DNA of 64,000 nucleotides, from the NCBI GenBank assembly GCA_965656875.1, contig CBFHMJ010000003.1, positions 124,001-188,000 of the forward strand. Direction: 5' to 3'. The DNA is from CBFHMJ01 sp965656875. Its GTDB lineage: Bacteria; Pseudomonadota; Gammaproteobacteria; Enterobacterales; Alteromonadaceae. Both the position numbers and the translations under genes were made by a program. The notes beneath the pieces were generated by a model. That model was not told where the DNA came from. It saw only the letters and a list, made by a program, of their open reading frames with translations, and did not search any database. This document shows positions 53,065 to 62,441 of the stretch, piece after piece (position 1 is the stretch's first letter; each line of letters starts with the position of its first letter).

Positions 53065-54029
53065 GATGGTTCCCTGGATGAAGCGACGGGTGGAGCAAGT
53101 TGTGACATAAATGCGTCCAGCACCTGAACGCTATTCATGGATGGTTGATGAATAAACCGAGATTTGATCCGACTGTTATCCAGCACCGGGCGGTATTTAA
53201 TAAATCGGGTTTGTTCAGGACCAAACTGTGTCAGTCCTAATGGCCGGGCAATACTTAACGCCAGTTTGACCAGCCATTCAGGTAACGCCAGATAGGGTTT
53301 ACCCAGTTGGCGAGCAATATCTTTCATGGTTAACAAGCCATCACCCGCGATATTGAATTGTCCGGTAATATCCCGAATGAGCCCTTCGATGATGTAATCC
53401 ACAACATCATCAGACCAAATAAAATTGAACGGGCCGGGATAACCCATTAAGCCAACAATCATTTTCTGTTGGAACAAATCAACTACTGGCCCTTCAAAGT
53501 CAGGGCCTAAGATGGCTCCCGGGCGAAAAACGATTTGTTTTAGTTCAGGGTGATGTTGCCCATACCAGGCCATCAGGTTTTCGACGGCTGCTTTATGATC
53601 TGAATAAAAGTACTCTTTGTTGCCACGAGTAGGTCTTTCTTCAGTGATAACCTGACTGTTTTCCGGGTAGTAGCCGTAGGCTGCGCCACTGGTTGTCACA
53701 ATGAACTTTTCAACGTCACATTCAACACAGGTTTTCAGCAAGCGCTCAGTCGCAGCAACGTCAATTTCTCGTGCCATCTCTCGTGTCATTCTGGCAGACA
53801 ATTGCAATACCGATGCAAGGTGAACAACGCGATGAGGTTGCACCGATTTTACCCAGTCAAAAAAGGCATCTTCTCGGAGATCCGCTTTCTGATAAGCGAT
53901 TGAGGAACGATTGGGAAATGGATTGGGCTTAATATCTGTGGTGTACAGAAAACAGTCTACGTGAGTTGATAGCTTTTCTACTAACCGACGACCAAGGCTC
54001 CCGGCCGCGCCTGTTATGAGTATTTTCAT
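53061..54029 (-). CDS. NAD-dependent epimerase/dehydratase (extended SDR)
   Basis: 322 residues with GAAGSLGRRLVEKL, VVHLASVLQ, TTSGAAYGYYPEN (Ser and Tyr), YFYSDHKAAVENL (Lys) and FRPGAILGP. Atypical extended SDRs of this kind act on sugars but also on steroid or isoprenoid hydroxyls. ATGA overlaps link it to both neighbours. In this operon, a redox step on the imported compound is likely. Confidence 0.9.
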   Translation of the reverse strand: MKILITGAAGSLGRRLVEKLSTHVDCFLYTTDIKPNPFPNRSSIAYQKADLREDAFFDWVKSVQPHRVVHLASVLQLSARMTREMAREIDVAATERLLKTCVECDVEKFIVTTSGAAYGYYPENSQVITEERPTRGNKEYFYSDHKAAVENLMAWYGQHHPELKQIVFRPGAILGPDFEGPVVDLFQQKMIVGLMGYPGPFNFIWSDDVVDYIIEGLIRDITGQFNIAGDGLLTMKDIARQLGKPYLALPEWLVKLALSIARPLGLTQFGPEQTRFIKYRPVLDNSRIKSRFIHQPSMNSVQVLDAFMSQLAPPVASSREPS

Positions 54030-54946
54030 GATGTTGTATCCTGGGAGAGTGCTGTGTCAGGCGAAGACTGGCGGTTAAAATACAGCGCGATCAGGAGCCC
54101 GGACACGATATGCCAGGTCCCCCAGAACGCGCTGATTAATGCCATCCCTGGCTCACCATTAAACTGAGTAAAAACAATTGCGATCGCGAGTGAAGAATTC
54201 TGCATACCGACTTCGATAGTGGTTGCTTTGATGTCGGCGGACTGGAGTCTGGCGAGTTTTCCGGCCATAAAACCGAGAAAGAGTGCAACGGCATTGTGCA
54301 GTAACACAATGGAAAAAATCAGTATGAAGTGACTAAAGAATGCTGCCTGATTTTTATGAACAGCACCCACGATAAAAGCGCAAAGTGCGATCAGACTGGT
54401 CACTTTTAGCACCCGATGTAAACGTTGTGCAAAGGCAGGTGTCCAATGTTGAAGCAGCAGGCCAAGTGCGAGTGGTAATGCCAGTACCAGAGACAGATTA
54501 ATCATTAATGCCTGACTACTGACTTCAACGGCTTGATACAGGCTGGCAGTTGCCGGGTTCACACTTGACCAGAAGATAAAGTTGAGCGGTAACATGAACA
54601 CTGCAATCCCGCTGGCCGCAGCGGTCATGGACATTGACAGTGCTGTGTTGCCCCGTGATAAGTGGGTAATAAAATTGGATATTGCGCCTCCCGGACAGGA
54701 TGCTACCAGTATCATGCCTAACTCTATGCCAGGGGGAAGTTCCAGCATTAAAGTGAGTAACGTGGTAACGGCGGGAAGCGCAATAAACTGCGCACTCAAT
54801 CCTGAGATTATGGCCCCTGGCATTTGAAGGACGCTTCTGAAATCCCGCCAGTGGATATCCAGTGCTATACCAAGGATCATGCTGGCGAGTACGCCATTGA
54901 GCAGCCACTGAGTGCCTGCGTTGTAATAGACTTCGCCGACTTCCAT
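54026..54946 (-). CDS. Bile acid:sodium symporter family (BASS) transporter
   Basis: 306 residues from ATG 54946 (AAAGG just upstream); the ORF extends to 55009 but those 21 residues are polar and lack family sequence. Nine or ten helices carry the BASS motifs LVASCPGGAISNFITHLSRGN and EVGMQNSSLAIAI. The family imports organic acids such as bile acids, pantoate and pyruvate with sodium. It is the first gene of the operon, preceded by a palindrome at 55010-55022. Confidence 0.92.
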   Translation of the reverse strand: MEVGEVYYNAGTQWLLNGVLASMILGIALDIHWRDFRSVLQMPGAIISGLSAQFIALPAVTTLLTLMLELPPGIELGMILVASCPGGAISNFITHLSRGNTALSMSMTAAASGIAVFMLPLNFIFWSSVNPATASLYQAVEVSSQALMINLSLVLALPLALGLLLQHWTPAFAQRLHRVLKVTSLIALCAFIVGAVHKNQAAFFSHFILIFSIVLLHNAVALFLGFMAGKLARLQSADIKATTIEVGMQNSSLAIAIVFTQFNGEPGMALISAFWGTWHIVSGLLIALYFNRQSSPDTALSQDTTS

Positions 54947-55009
54947 CTTGCCTTTCTTATTGTTATCTGTCTGGTTGTCTTCATTTCCCTTGTGAGAAAT
55001 GTGAATCAT

Positions 55010-55022
55010 CCGTGATTCACGG
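55010..55022. promoter_or_regulatory. Palindrome upstream of the BASS operon
   Basis: CCGTGATTCACGG is a perfect 13-base dyad in the leader of the operon, possibly an operator. Confidence 0.4.
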
Positions 55023-55172
55023 TCTATTTGGGTTGTGCTGTTGTGAAAGCAGTCAGTATTGAAGAATGCGTTTTCATACAGTGCGAGTTAACGACAGCAC
55101 ACGATAACCTTATCTGGTTGCCAGGCGGAAGTAATGACACCAGACGCCAGTGATGTTGGCATGAGGGGTTAA

Positions 55173-56273
55173 TTAGCTGAAATCTGCTTCAGTAACTAGT
55201 TGATCACGATATTGTTTTGGCGTTTTTTCTGTCCAGCGCTTGAAGGCTCGCTGAAAGGCGCTTTGTTCAGAGAAACCCAGCATCTGGGCGATGTAGACGA
55301 CCCGGGTATTGGTTTCTTTCAGGTAACTGAGGGCCAGTTCTTTGCGAATATGATCGATAAGCCCGGAGAAGGTCAGTTGATGCTCGCTTAATTTGCGTTG
55401 CAATGTCCGAACTGAAATTTGCAGGTGTCTGGCAGCATCGTCTATTTCAGGAACGCCGAGAGGTAGTTGGTTGGTTATAAACTTAGTGACGACCTCGACA
55501 GGTAGTTTTTCTGCCAGCGTATTCAGGTGTTTAGTGGCTTGTTGAATAAGCAACTGGTTGATAGTGGGATCGTGACGGGTAAATGGAATATCCAGATGAT
55601 CTGAGGAAACCAGAATGCCGTGATAATCACAGTTAAATTGCACGTCACACTGAAAAAAATCACGATAAAAAGAGACATCATCCGGTGCATCATGACTGAA
55701 AAAAATACCGGTTGGTTTGATTGGATTTCGGCTTAGTTTCATGGCCAGTGCCGTCCAGCCTGTCAGAATTTCTTCAACGGTATGATGACTGCAATGATAA
55801 GCAGGCATCCATTTCAAACACAATTGTCCTTGATGTAACTCCTGAATTGGCGTGCCGAGATTGCCAACCAGGGTTTGAAATCGTCGTTGATGTTCCAGGG
55901 CAACTTTTATACTGGGAGCCGTAAATGCAATATATCCAAGGATACCCCAGCGATCAGCATCAATAGACTGACCAAATTCAAAACCTATGGTGCGCCGCCC
56001 GAGTTGTTGCTCAGCATACTGATACAGTTTTTCGTACTGTGCGGTATCAATTAGTTCGCCTGTTTGATTCAGTTCGGTTTCGGAGAGAGAGACGACACGG
56101 AGTAATTCAGCCCGGGAGAGTCCCTGGCGGGATAAAAAGTTAATCAGTGATCTAACAGTATCTTTCAGAATATTAGGCATTTTTATTCGAGGTGACTGAC
56201 GCTGTTCTTCCGGTTGACTGGGCGTCTGTTTACCCTTGTTTTGCATATTCAGGTAGTTAGATGTGTATAGCAT
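55173..56273 (-). CDS. AraC family regulator (OruR-like ligand domain)
   Basis: About 366 residues. The N-terminal ligand region (about 40-235) has the Arabinose_bd-type layout of OruR/ArgR-like regulators (GFEFGQSIDADRWGILGYIAFTAPSIKVAL). The C-terminal double HTH is at about 265-360 (ARHLQISVRTLQRKLSEHQLTFSGL, IAQMLGFSEQSAFQRAFKRWTEKTPKQYR). It lies between the transport operon and the TonB receptor and probably controls one or both. Start uncertain: ATG 56273 or ATG 56246. Confidence 0.9.
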   Translation of the reverse strand: MLYTSNYLNMQNKGKQTPSQPEEQRQSPRIKMPNILKDTVRSLINFLSRQGLSRAELLRVVSLSETELNQTGELIDTAQYEKLYQYAEQQLGRRTIGFEFGQSIDADRWGILGYIAFTAPSIKVALEHQRRFQTLVGNLGTPIQELHQGQLCLKWMPAYHCSHHTVEEILTGWTALAMKLSRNPIKPTGIFFSHDAPDDVSFYRDFFQCDVQFNCDYHGILVSSDHLDIPFTRHDPTINQLLIQQATKHLNTLAEKLPVEVVTKFITNQLPLGVPEIDDAARHLQISVRTLQRKLSEHQLTFSGLIDHIRKELALSYLKETNTRVVYIAQMLGFSEQSAFQRAFKRWTEKTPKQYRDQLVTEADFS

Positions 56274-56358
56274 AGGTGAAGGCGGTGAGTAAATGATTGT
56301 ATCTGGTAAATGAATTTGTTAACGGCTGTGGGCTGTTAGTGTTGCGTATGTCACAGAC

Positions 56359-56404
56359 GCTTCAGGCTGGTTATGCAGAACGACTACATGATGCAACCTG
56401 AAGC
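56359..56404 (-). terminator. Hairpin after the TonB-dependent receptor
   Basis: GCTTCAGG and CCTGAAGC pair, with TGCA/TGCA further in, 18 bases past the receptor stop. No T run. Confidence 0.4.
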
Positions 56405-56421
56405 TCTGAAACAAATATGGG

Positions 56422-58761
56422 TCAGAATTGATAACTGAGTTGTAATGAAACGCTGCGACCCGGTTCTACCCAAACAGCGTAAAACCCAGGTCCTGCCAGC
56501 GCCATGTCTGTGGCATAACTCACCGTTGTTTCATCGGTCAGATTTTTAGCGAGAAGTGCCAACTGCCAGTCGTTATTAATATCAATGAGTGATACCCGGG
56601 CATTGAGCTTGGTATAAGCGCCCTGGCGAGTGAATGGATTTAAATCTGAATTCGTGTAGTAATCGGATTTGTAAATCATATCCAGACTGGATTTTAACTC
56701 GTATCCGGCTGAAAGTTCCGTGAAGTATTCCAGACTCAAACTTCCGGAATAGTCTGGTGCAAAGGCATTGGTTTTGCCTTCAAGGTTACAGGAAACACCG
56801 TTTGCTTCAACGTTATCCGGGGTCAGTGATACCGCACTGAAACATTTCGCACCAGTGAACTCATCCCATTCAAAATCCAGCCAGCCAAGGCTTCCGCTTA
56901 ATAGCCAGTTGTCTGCAAAATTCCAGCGTCCATCCAGTTCAAGTCCGGTCGATGTGGCTTCTGCGCCGTTTTGTACAAAGAATCCGGTGCTGCCATCAAA
57001 GACTGAGGTCTGTAGATCTTCAAAGTCCATTCTAAACAAAGCAATATTCAGATCGGCAGCACCATCGTCCAGGGTGAACTTAGCGCCAATTTCATAGGAC
57101 GTTACTTCTTCGTCTTCAAACTCAAAATCGCCTGGATTGTTAGCTCGTGAATCAAAACCGCCAGCTTTGGTGCCAGTGGACACGGAACCGTAAAACATCA
57201 TGTCATCGAGTTTGTAACGGAGCGTGAAGGATGGTGAGAATTCGTTCTCGGTTCTTGACCCCTGGATATCATGATCAATCAGGTTTTGTGAGGCCAGCAC
57301 CACTTGTGAATAAACAATGCCTGGCAGACCATCAGGGAAGTCAGCGGCAATAACCGGTGCCTGAATAACGGGCATCTGAACCACAGGTGTTCGGGTGACT
57401 GGATCTACAGCAATCAGGTTTCGGCTGCCATCTTTGTCTTCACTGGAATAACGTAAACCAAGAATGGCTTGCCACTGGTCCGTGAATTCGTATTCCAGCT
57501 GACTGAAAACTGCCCAGGTGTCTGAATCAGCTGTGTAATGACGGTCACCAATGACGTTAAGTGGATAAACCAGCGCATCTTCGTCATACGTCAGATCGGA
57601 TGTTTGATAATAAATGCCCGCGATGTAGTTAAATGGACCCTCCAGGGCCGATGTAATTCGGAATTCCTGACTAAGCTGATCAAACTCTTCAGTATTATCC
57701 GGTCGGTAGATTAGGGGTAATGCACTGTGATCACCATCGTCCGATTGTTGAAGTTCGTAATCTTGCCAACCTGTGATTGAAGTCAGTAGTACTGCGCCCA
57801 TATCGTATTCGACGGTGAGTGTCAGGTGAGTGGCCTCAAAGTCTGCCTGCTCTTTCTCGCCAAGAAGCGGATTTGCTTTGTGAACTCTATCGTCAATCGT
57901 GACGTCCTGTAATGCCTGAACAGCAGGATGTCCGCTGGCGGCAATAATCGGTTCGACGAATGCCTGGCTGGCGGTAAACCCGGTTAAATCGTCATTATCG
58001 TGCTGCGCGGTGAACGTGACATCCCAGTTATCAGCGGGTTGCCAGGCCAGCGTTAAGCGGCCTAAAAACGTTTCATGATCAACTTCATCTTCGCCGCTTA
58101 GCGTGTTTTCGATATAACCGCCACCATCACGGTATTTGAAGGCAAAGCGCCCTTGAAGCGTATCAGTCAAGCCATTGGAAACCGCACCTTCGACAGTCGT
58201 ACCTTCAAAGTTAAAGTCATAGGCTGTATTTAAGTAGCCTGTGAAATCTTCAGTAGGTTTTGCCGTCGTAAGGTTAAGCGCTCCGGCGGTGGTGTTTTTT
58301 CCAAACAACGCTGTTTGCGGGCCGCGTAATACTTCAACACGTTCTAAATCCAGAAATGCACTACGCATTAAATGGGCCCGACCACGATAAACACCATCAA
58401 CATAAGTGCCTACCGTTTGTTCAAATCCTTGATTAGGTCCAGAACCAAGGCCGCGAAGAAACACGTTAAAGCCCTGGGAGGTTTCATTGATATTCAGATT
58501 CGCAATGTAAACCGATAATTCTTCGGCATCGGAAATGTTGTTATCGAGGAGTTTTTCCTGGCTGATCGTACTGACAGAAACCGGCACTTCTTTGACATTC
58601 TGAACCCGCTTTTGCGCGGTGACCATAATGACTTCCAGTTTACTTTCATCTGTAGGCTCGACTTCGGCTGCCTGAGCAGAAAATGTCGGTGTGGTGAGAG
58701 ATAGTGCAGAGGCCAGTGCGACGGCAACCGGACTGACAGTGAATGGCCAGGATGTATTCAT
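56422..58761 (-). CDS. TonB-dependent outer-membrane receptor
   Basis: 779 residues with a signal peptide (to about 31, SAQAAE), TonB box-like EVIMVTAQKR, plug domain (VPVSVSTISQEKL, VFLRGLGSGPNQGFEQTVGTYVDGVYRGR, LDLERVEVLRGPQTALFGKNTTAGALNL) and a 22-strand-type barrel ending in Phe (SLQLSYQF). The plug is of the type found in receptors for terpenoid, steroid and other organic substrates in marine and sphingomonad-like bacteria, as well as siderophores. GGGGAG precedes the ATG. Together with the operon at 49265-55009 it suggests uptake of one organic compound. Confidence 0.94.
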   Translation of the reverse strand: MNTSWPFTVSPVAVALASALSLTTPTFSAQAAEVEPTDESKLEVIMVTAQKRVQNVKEVPVSVSTISQEKLLDNNISDAEELSVYIANLNINETSQGFNVFLRGLGSGPNQGFEQTVGTYVDGVYRGRAHLMRSAFLDLERVEVLRGPQTALFGKNTTAGALNLTTAKPTEDFTGYLNTAYDFNFEGTTVEGAVSNGLTDTLQGRFAFKYRDGGGYIENTLSGEDEVDHETFLGRLTLAWQPADNWDVTFTAQHDNDDLTGFTASQAFVEPIIAASGHPAVQALQDVTIDDRVHKANPLLGEKEQADFEATHLTLTVEYDMGAVLLTSITGWQDYELQQSDDGDHSALPLIYRPDNTEEFDQLSQEFRITSALEGPFNYIAGIYYQTSDLTYDEDALVYPLNVIGDRHYTADSDTWAVFSQLEYEFTDQWQAILGLRYSSEDKDGSRNLIAVDPVTRTPVVQMPVIQAPVIAADFPDGLPGIVYSQVVLASQNLIDHDIQGSRTENEFSPSFTLRYKLDDMMFYGSVSTGTKAGGFDSRANNPGDFEFEDEEVTSYEIGAKFTLDDGAADLNIALFRMDFEDLQTSVFDGSTGFFVQNGAEATSTGLELDGRWNFADNWLLSGSLGWLDFEWDEFTGAKCFSAVSLTPDNVEANGVSCNLEGKTNAFAPDYSGSLSLEYFTELSAGYELKSSLDMIYKSDYYTNSDLNPFTRQGAYTKLNARVSLIDINNDWQLALLAKNLTDETTVSYATDMALAGPGFYAVWVEPGRSVSLQLSYQF

Positions 58762-59203
58762 AATAGCTCCCCGTGTTGTGGTGTTGCCATAACTGCCTGA
58801 TTGTCATGGCATTCATTATTGTTGTTATCGAACGTGACGGTACTTGATCCTGAGTAATAAGTCCTGACTTGAGATGCCAGCAGACGTGGCGCGTCAGGTT
58901 AACAATTTTTTGTATTTTCTATAAAGGCCCATTTTCTGATTTGGTACTACACTTACGTTAAACAGCCATTAATTAAACAGTGTGTTTTTAATTTTGGTAA
59001 TGCTTTCAGTCAATTAACCGGTTTTATGTAACGAATAGCGATATGTCCACAAGATTAAAATGGTTATAAGTCATTGAAATTAATGTGGAAATATTGCTTT
59101 GTTGTTGCGGTGGGTGCAGGTTTTTTTGAGATGACTGGTAAAGCAAATCCCTGATTATTGGGTAATCTGAAAAAGAACAACTATTGAGGTTTCCAGCGTT
59201 TTT
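58762..59203. other. Divergent promoter region
   Basis: About 440 bases between the receptor gene and the lipid operon. AT-rich, with TTGAAA at 59074-59079 as a possible -35 box of the + operon. No clear operator or RNA was seen, and no ECF-sigma promoter matching the RpoE-ChrR consensus could be placed upstream of 59204. Confidence 0.4.
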
Positions 59204-59641
59204 ATGAAGCAGTTATCACCTGAGTGGCTTACGCAGTTTATGGATGTTTACCAACAGTTATCGACTGATAATCTGGCGACGCTCACGTCTGTTTATCATG
59301 TCGATATTCAATTTCAGGACCCACTACACCGGGTGTCAGGTATGGATGCCCTGATGAATTATTTTCTGGGCCTTTATCAGCATCTTAAGTCTTGCGACTT
59401 CACCATCAATCATTGGTTTGCTTCAGATAATGAAGCGGCAATTTACTGGACGATGACGTTTGTCCATCCATCGTTAAATAAAGCCCGGCCAGTTACTGTA
59501 GAAGGTCATTCAAAGCTGGAAGCAAAGGATGGAAAAGTGATCGCTCATCGAGATTATCTGGATGTTGGTGCGATGTTATATGAACACATTCCATTGTTGG
59601 GTTCTGTGGTGAAACACGTTAAGAAGCGAGCCGCAAACTGA
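59204..59641 (+). CDS. NTF2/SnoaL-like protein, first gene of the lipid operon
   Basis: 145 residues of the NTF2-like fold: LTQFMDVYQQLSTDNLATLTSVYHVDIQFQDPLHRVSGMDALMNYF, TMTFVHP and HSKLEAKDGKVIAHRDYLD. The family includes small cyclases, isomerases and binding proteins. Its stop overlaps the next start (TGATG). The same gene order (NTF2-like, SDR, FAD oxidoreductase, DUF1365, Cfa-like) occurs in RpoE-ChrR regulated clusters of other proteobacteria. Confidence 0.85.
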   Translation: MKQLSPEWLTQFMDVYQQLSTDNLATLTSVYHVDIQFQDPLHRVSGMDALMNYFLGLYQHLKSCDFTINHWFASDNEAAIYWTMTFVHPSLNKARPVTVEGHSKLEAKDGKVIAHRDYLDVGAMLYEHIPLLGSVVKHVKKRAAN

Positions 59642-60372
59642 TGAAACATGCCTTGATAACAGGGGCCAGTTCTGGAATCGGTCGCCAACTGGCTTTTGAA
59701 TATGCGTCTGCTGGCTGGACGGTTTTTGCTTGTGGTCGTAACCAACAAGAGCTGGAAGCGATGCAATCTGTTTGTTCGCACATTCATCCTAAAGTCTTTG
59801 ACGTGACTCGTTCAGAAGAAGTTCTGGCTACCGCAGCAACGTTACCACCGTTAGATCTGGTGATACTGAATGCGGGTACGTGCGAATATCTTAATGATCC
59901 GGTGCAGTTTGATGGCGCGCTGTTTGAACGCGTTATTCAGACCAATCTGATTTCAGTGGGATACTGCCTGCAAGCTTATCTCCCTAAAATTCCTGCTGGA
60001 GGGCGAGTCGCGTTTGTCAGTTCCAGCGCTGCCTGGCTTCCTCTTTCTCGTGCTGAAGCATATGGCGCATCAAAAGCGGGAATGACGTATCTGGCACAGA
60101 CGCTCAGTATTGATCTTGCCAGCCAGAACATCGGCGTATCAACCATTCATCCCGGGTTTGTTGAAACTCCTCTTACCGATAAAAATGACTTTCCAATGCC
60201 TTGCCGAATATCCGTAGAAGAAGCGGGTCGTGTTATTCACGAAGCGCTGGATAAGGGAAAGCAGGATATACACTTTCCTGGTCGGTTTACGAGGGTACTG
60301 AAAAGTTTTTCCCTGTTGCCGTTTGCAGTCTGGCGACGCATTGCAATGAGGATGGTAAGACATGAACAATGA
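59641..60372 (+). CDS. Short-chain dehydrogenase/reductase
   Basis: 243 residues: TGASSGIGRQLA, LNAGTCEY, SSSAAWLPLSRAEAYGASKAG with Ser, Tyr and Lys in place, and HPGFVETPLTDKN. Classical SDR, acting as NAD(P)H-dependent reductase or dehydrogenase, here on a lipid-derived substrate by context. Starts inside the stop of the NTF2-like gene and overlaps the next gene by 11 bases. Confidence 0.92.
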   Translation: MKHALITGASSGIGRQLAFEYASAGWTVFACGRNQQELEAMQSVCSHIHPKVFDVTRSEEVLATAATLPPLDLVILNAGTCEYLNDPVQFDGALFERVIQTNLISVGYCLQAYLPKIPAGGRVAFVSSSAAWLPLSRAEAYGASKAGMTYLAQTLSIDLASQNIGVSTIHPGFVETPLTDKNDFPMPCRISVEEAGRVIHEALDKGKQDIHFPGRFTRVLKSFSLLPFAVWRRIAMRMVRHEQ

Positions 60373-61684
60373 GCATTCCACCACTGAAACGTCTAATCGT
60401 ATGAAGACAATTGCCGTCATTGGAAGTGGTATTTCTGGTTTAACCGCCGCACGTTTGTTAAGTGCAAAACACCAGGTAACCGTGTTTGAGAAAAATGATC
60501 GGCTGGGTGGACATACGGCAACCGTTGATATTGAAAGAGGTGGAATTAAATACGCGATTGATACGGGCTTTATTGTATTCAACAACAAAACGTATCCTAA
60601 TTTTCTGGCCTTGTTACGGGCGTTAGGCGTTAATGCAAAGCCAACAGAAATGAGTTTCAGTGTTCACAATCCCTGCAATGGATTCGAATACAATGGCCAT
60701 AATCTCAATACCTTATTTTCTCAAAGAAAGAATTTGATTAGCCCTCGATTCTGGGGATTCATACGAGAAATTGTTCGTTTTAATAATCTGTGTAAACGTC
60801 AGTACTTTCAGGGACATATTCCGATTGACTTGACGCTGGGCGACTTTCTGAAACACTACCGCTTTTCTCCATTCTTCAATCAGCATTATGTGCTACCAAT
60901 GGGAGCGGCTATCTGGTCTTCCAGCCTCACGGATATGAGTCGGTTTCAGCTTCGCTTTTTTGTACAGTTCTTTTATAACCACGGATTACTGAACATCAAC
61001 GACAGACCGCAATGGTATGTCATCCCGGGCGGTTCACGAGAGTATATTGCTCCTTTGATTGAACCGTTTAAACACCGAATTGAAACATCATCAACATTGG
61101 TTGGAATAACGCGCCATTCGCTCAAAGGCGAGCAAGGTGGTACAGGCGTGACATTGCATTTTTCAGACGGGCCGGACCAGGAATTTGATGAAGTTGTGTT
61201 GGCTTGCCATTCTGATCAGGCATTAGCGTTGCTCTATGACGCTACGGATTTGGAGAAAGACATTCTGGCGGCTATTCCTTATCAGGACAACGATGTGGTT
61301 CTCCATACTGACGAAACACTGTTGCCTAATGAAAAATTGTCCTGGGCGAGCTGGAATTATCGATTATCAAAAGGTGATAACAAGCCGTCACGGGTAACCT
61401 ATAACATGAATATTTTGCAGGGGATTGATGCTCCTGAAACGTTTTGTGTCAGCCTGAATCAGACCAAACTGATTAACCCGAAAAAGATTATTCGTCGTTT
61501 TACCTATGCCCACCCTGTTTTCAATCAGCGTAGCCTGAATGCTCAGCGACGCAGGAATTCTATTTGTGGATTGAACAACACACATTTTGCTGGCGCATAC
61601 TGGTATAACGGATTTCATGAAGATGGCGTTAACAGTGCTTTGGACGTCGCGAGACGCTTTAACCTGGAGATGAGTGTTCTGTGA
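60362..61684 (+). CDS. FAD-dependent oxidoreductase (amine-oxidase family)
   Basis: 440 residues with GSGISGLTAARLLS and FEKNDRLGGHTAT for FAD binding, DTGFIVFNNKTYPNFLALL, and the C-terminal FAD loop FAGAYWYNGFHEDGVNSALDVARRF. It belongs to the NAD/FAD-binding proteins encoded beside Cfa-like methyltransferases, some of which desaturate or oxidise methylated fatty acyl chains. ATG 60401 (MKTIAVIG) is an alternative start. It overlaps the next gene by GTGA. Confidence 0.92.
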   Translation: MNNEHSTTETSNRMKTIAVIGSGISGLTAARLLSAKHQVTVFEKNDRLGGHTATVDIERGGIKYAIDTGFIVFNNKTYPNFLALLRALGVNAKPTEMSFSVHNPCNGFEYNGHNLNTLFSQRKNLISPRFWGFIREIVRFNNLCKRQYFQGHIPIDLTLGDFLKHYRFSPFFNQHYVLPMGAAIWSSSLTDMSRFQLRFFVQFFYNHGLLNINDRPQWYVIPGGSREYIAPLIEPFKHRIETSSTLVGITRHSLKGEQGGTGVTLHFSDGPDQEFDEVVLACHSDQALALLYDATDLEKDILAAIPYQDNDVVLHTDETLLPNEKLSWASWNYRLSKGDNKPSRVTYNMNILQGIDAPETFCVSLNQTKLINPKKIIRRFTYAHPVFNQRSLNAQRRRNSICGLNNTHFAGAYWYNGFHEDGVNSALDVARRFNLEMSVL

Positions 61685-62415
61685 GTTCGGGAATTTTCGC
61701 TGGCGTAGTCAGACATCGACGTTTTTCACCGACTCGGCATGAATTCAGTTATCCGATTTATATGGTTGCTCACGATTTGGATACTCGTATCGACGAAGCA
61801 ATAGCAGCGCCCTGGATTGGACAACGTTGGTATCACCCGGTCCGTCTGGTCGAGCAGGATTATCTGTCATCATTACCCGGCGACACATTAAAAACCCGGG
61901 TTATTACTAAAATGAAGCAGTTGATGCCTGAGTTAAATATCAGCAGCGTTGTGATGTTGGCACAGTGCCGCTGTTTCGGACTTTACTTTAGCCCGATCAA
62001 TCTGTTCTTCTGCTATGACAATGCTGATTGCCTGGCGGTTTTGGTTGAAGTATCTAACACGCCCTGGAATGAACGCCATTACTATGCGGTGCCACTGGAG
62101 AAAGCATGGCCGCTGGTGAGTAAAACTTTCCATGTATCTCCGTTTATGCAAATGGATATGCAATATGCCTGGCGCATTGAACCACCGGACAGGCATGTCG
62201 GAGTTCATATTGAAAACAGAACGGATACCAAAACGTCGGATAAAGTCTTCGACGCTACCATGAAACTCACTCGCCAACCGGTCGAAACTATCCAGACATT
62301 CCGCTTTTTATCCCGATTTCCTGCCATGACGTTACGTATCGTTGCAGGGATTTACTTTCAGGCGCTGAAACTTTTCTTAAAGCGCGTTCCATTCATTCCA
62401 CATCCTGAGCGCTAA
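61681..62415 (+). CDS. DUF1365 family protein
   Basis: 244 residues beginning at GTG 61681, overlapping the previous stop. It shows the DUF1365 pattern: GVVRHRRFSPTRHEFSYPIYM, CRCFGLYFSPINLFFCYD, EVSNTPWNERHYY, FHVSPFMQMDMQYAWRI. Biochemical activity of the family is not established to my knowledge. It almost always sits between an FAD oxidoreductase and a Cfa-like enzyme, so it probably takes part in fatty acyl modification. Confidence 0.93.
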   Translation: MSSGIFAGVVRHRRFSPTRHEFSYPIYMVAHDLDTRIDEAIAAPWIGQRWYHPVRLVEQDYLSSLPGDTLKTRVITKMKQLMPELNISSVVMLAQCRCFGLYFSPINLFFCYDNADCLAVLVEVSNTPWNERHYYAVPLEKAWPLVSKTFHVSPFMQMDMQYAWRIEPPDRHVGVHIENRTDTKTSDKVFDATMKLTRQPVETIQTFRFLSRFPAMTLRIVAGIYFQALKLFLKRVPFIPHPER

Positions 62416-62441
62416 CCGTTATTGAGTTTACTGGAGGACTT

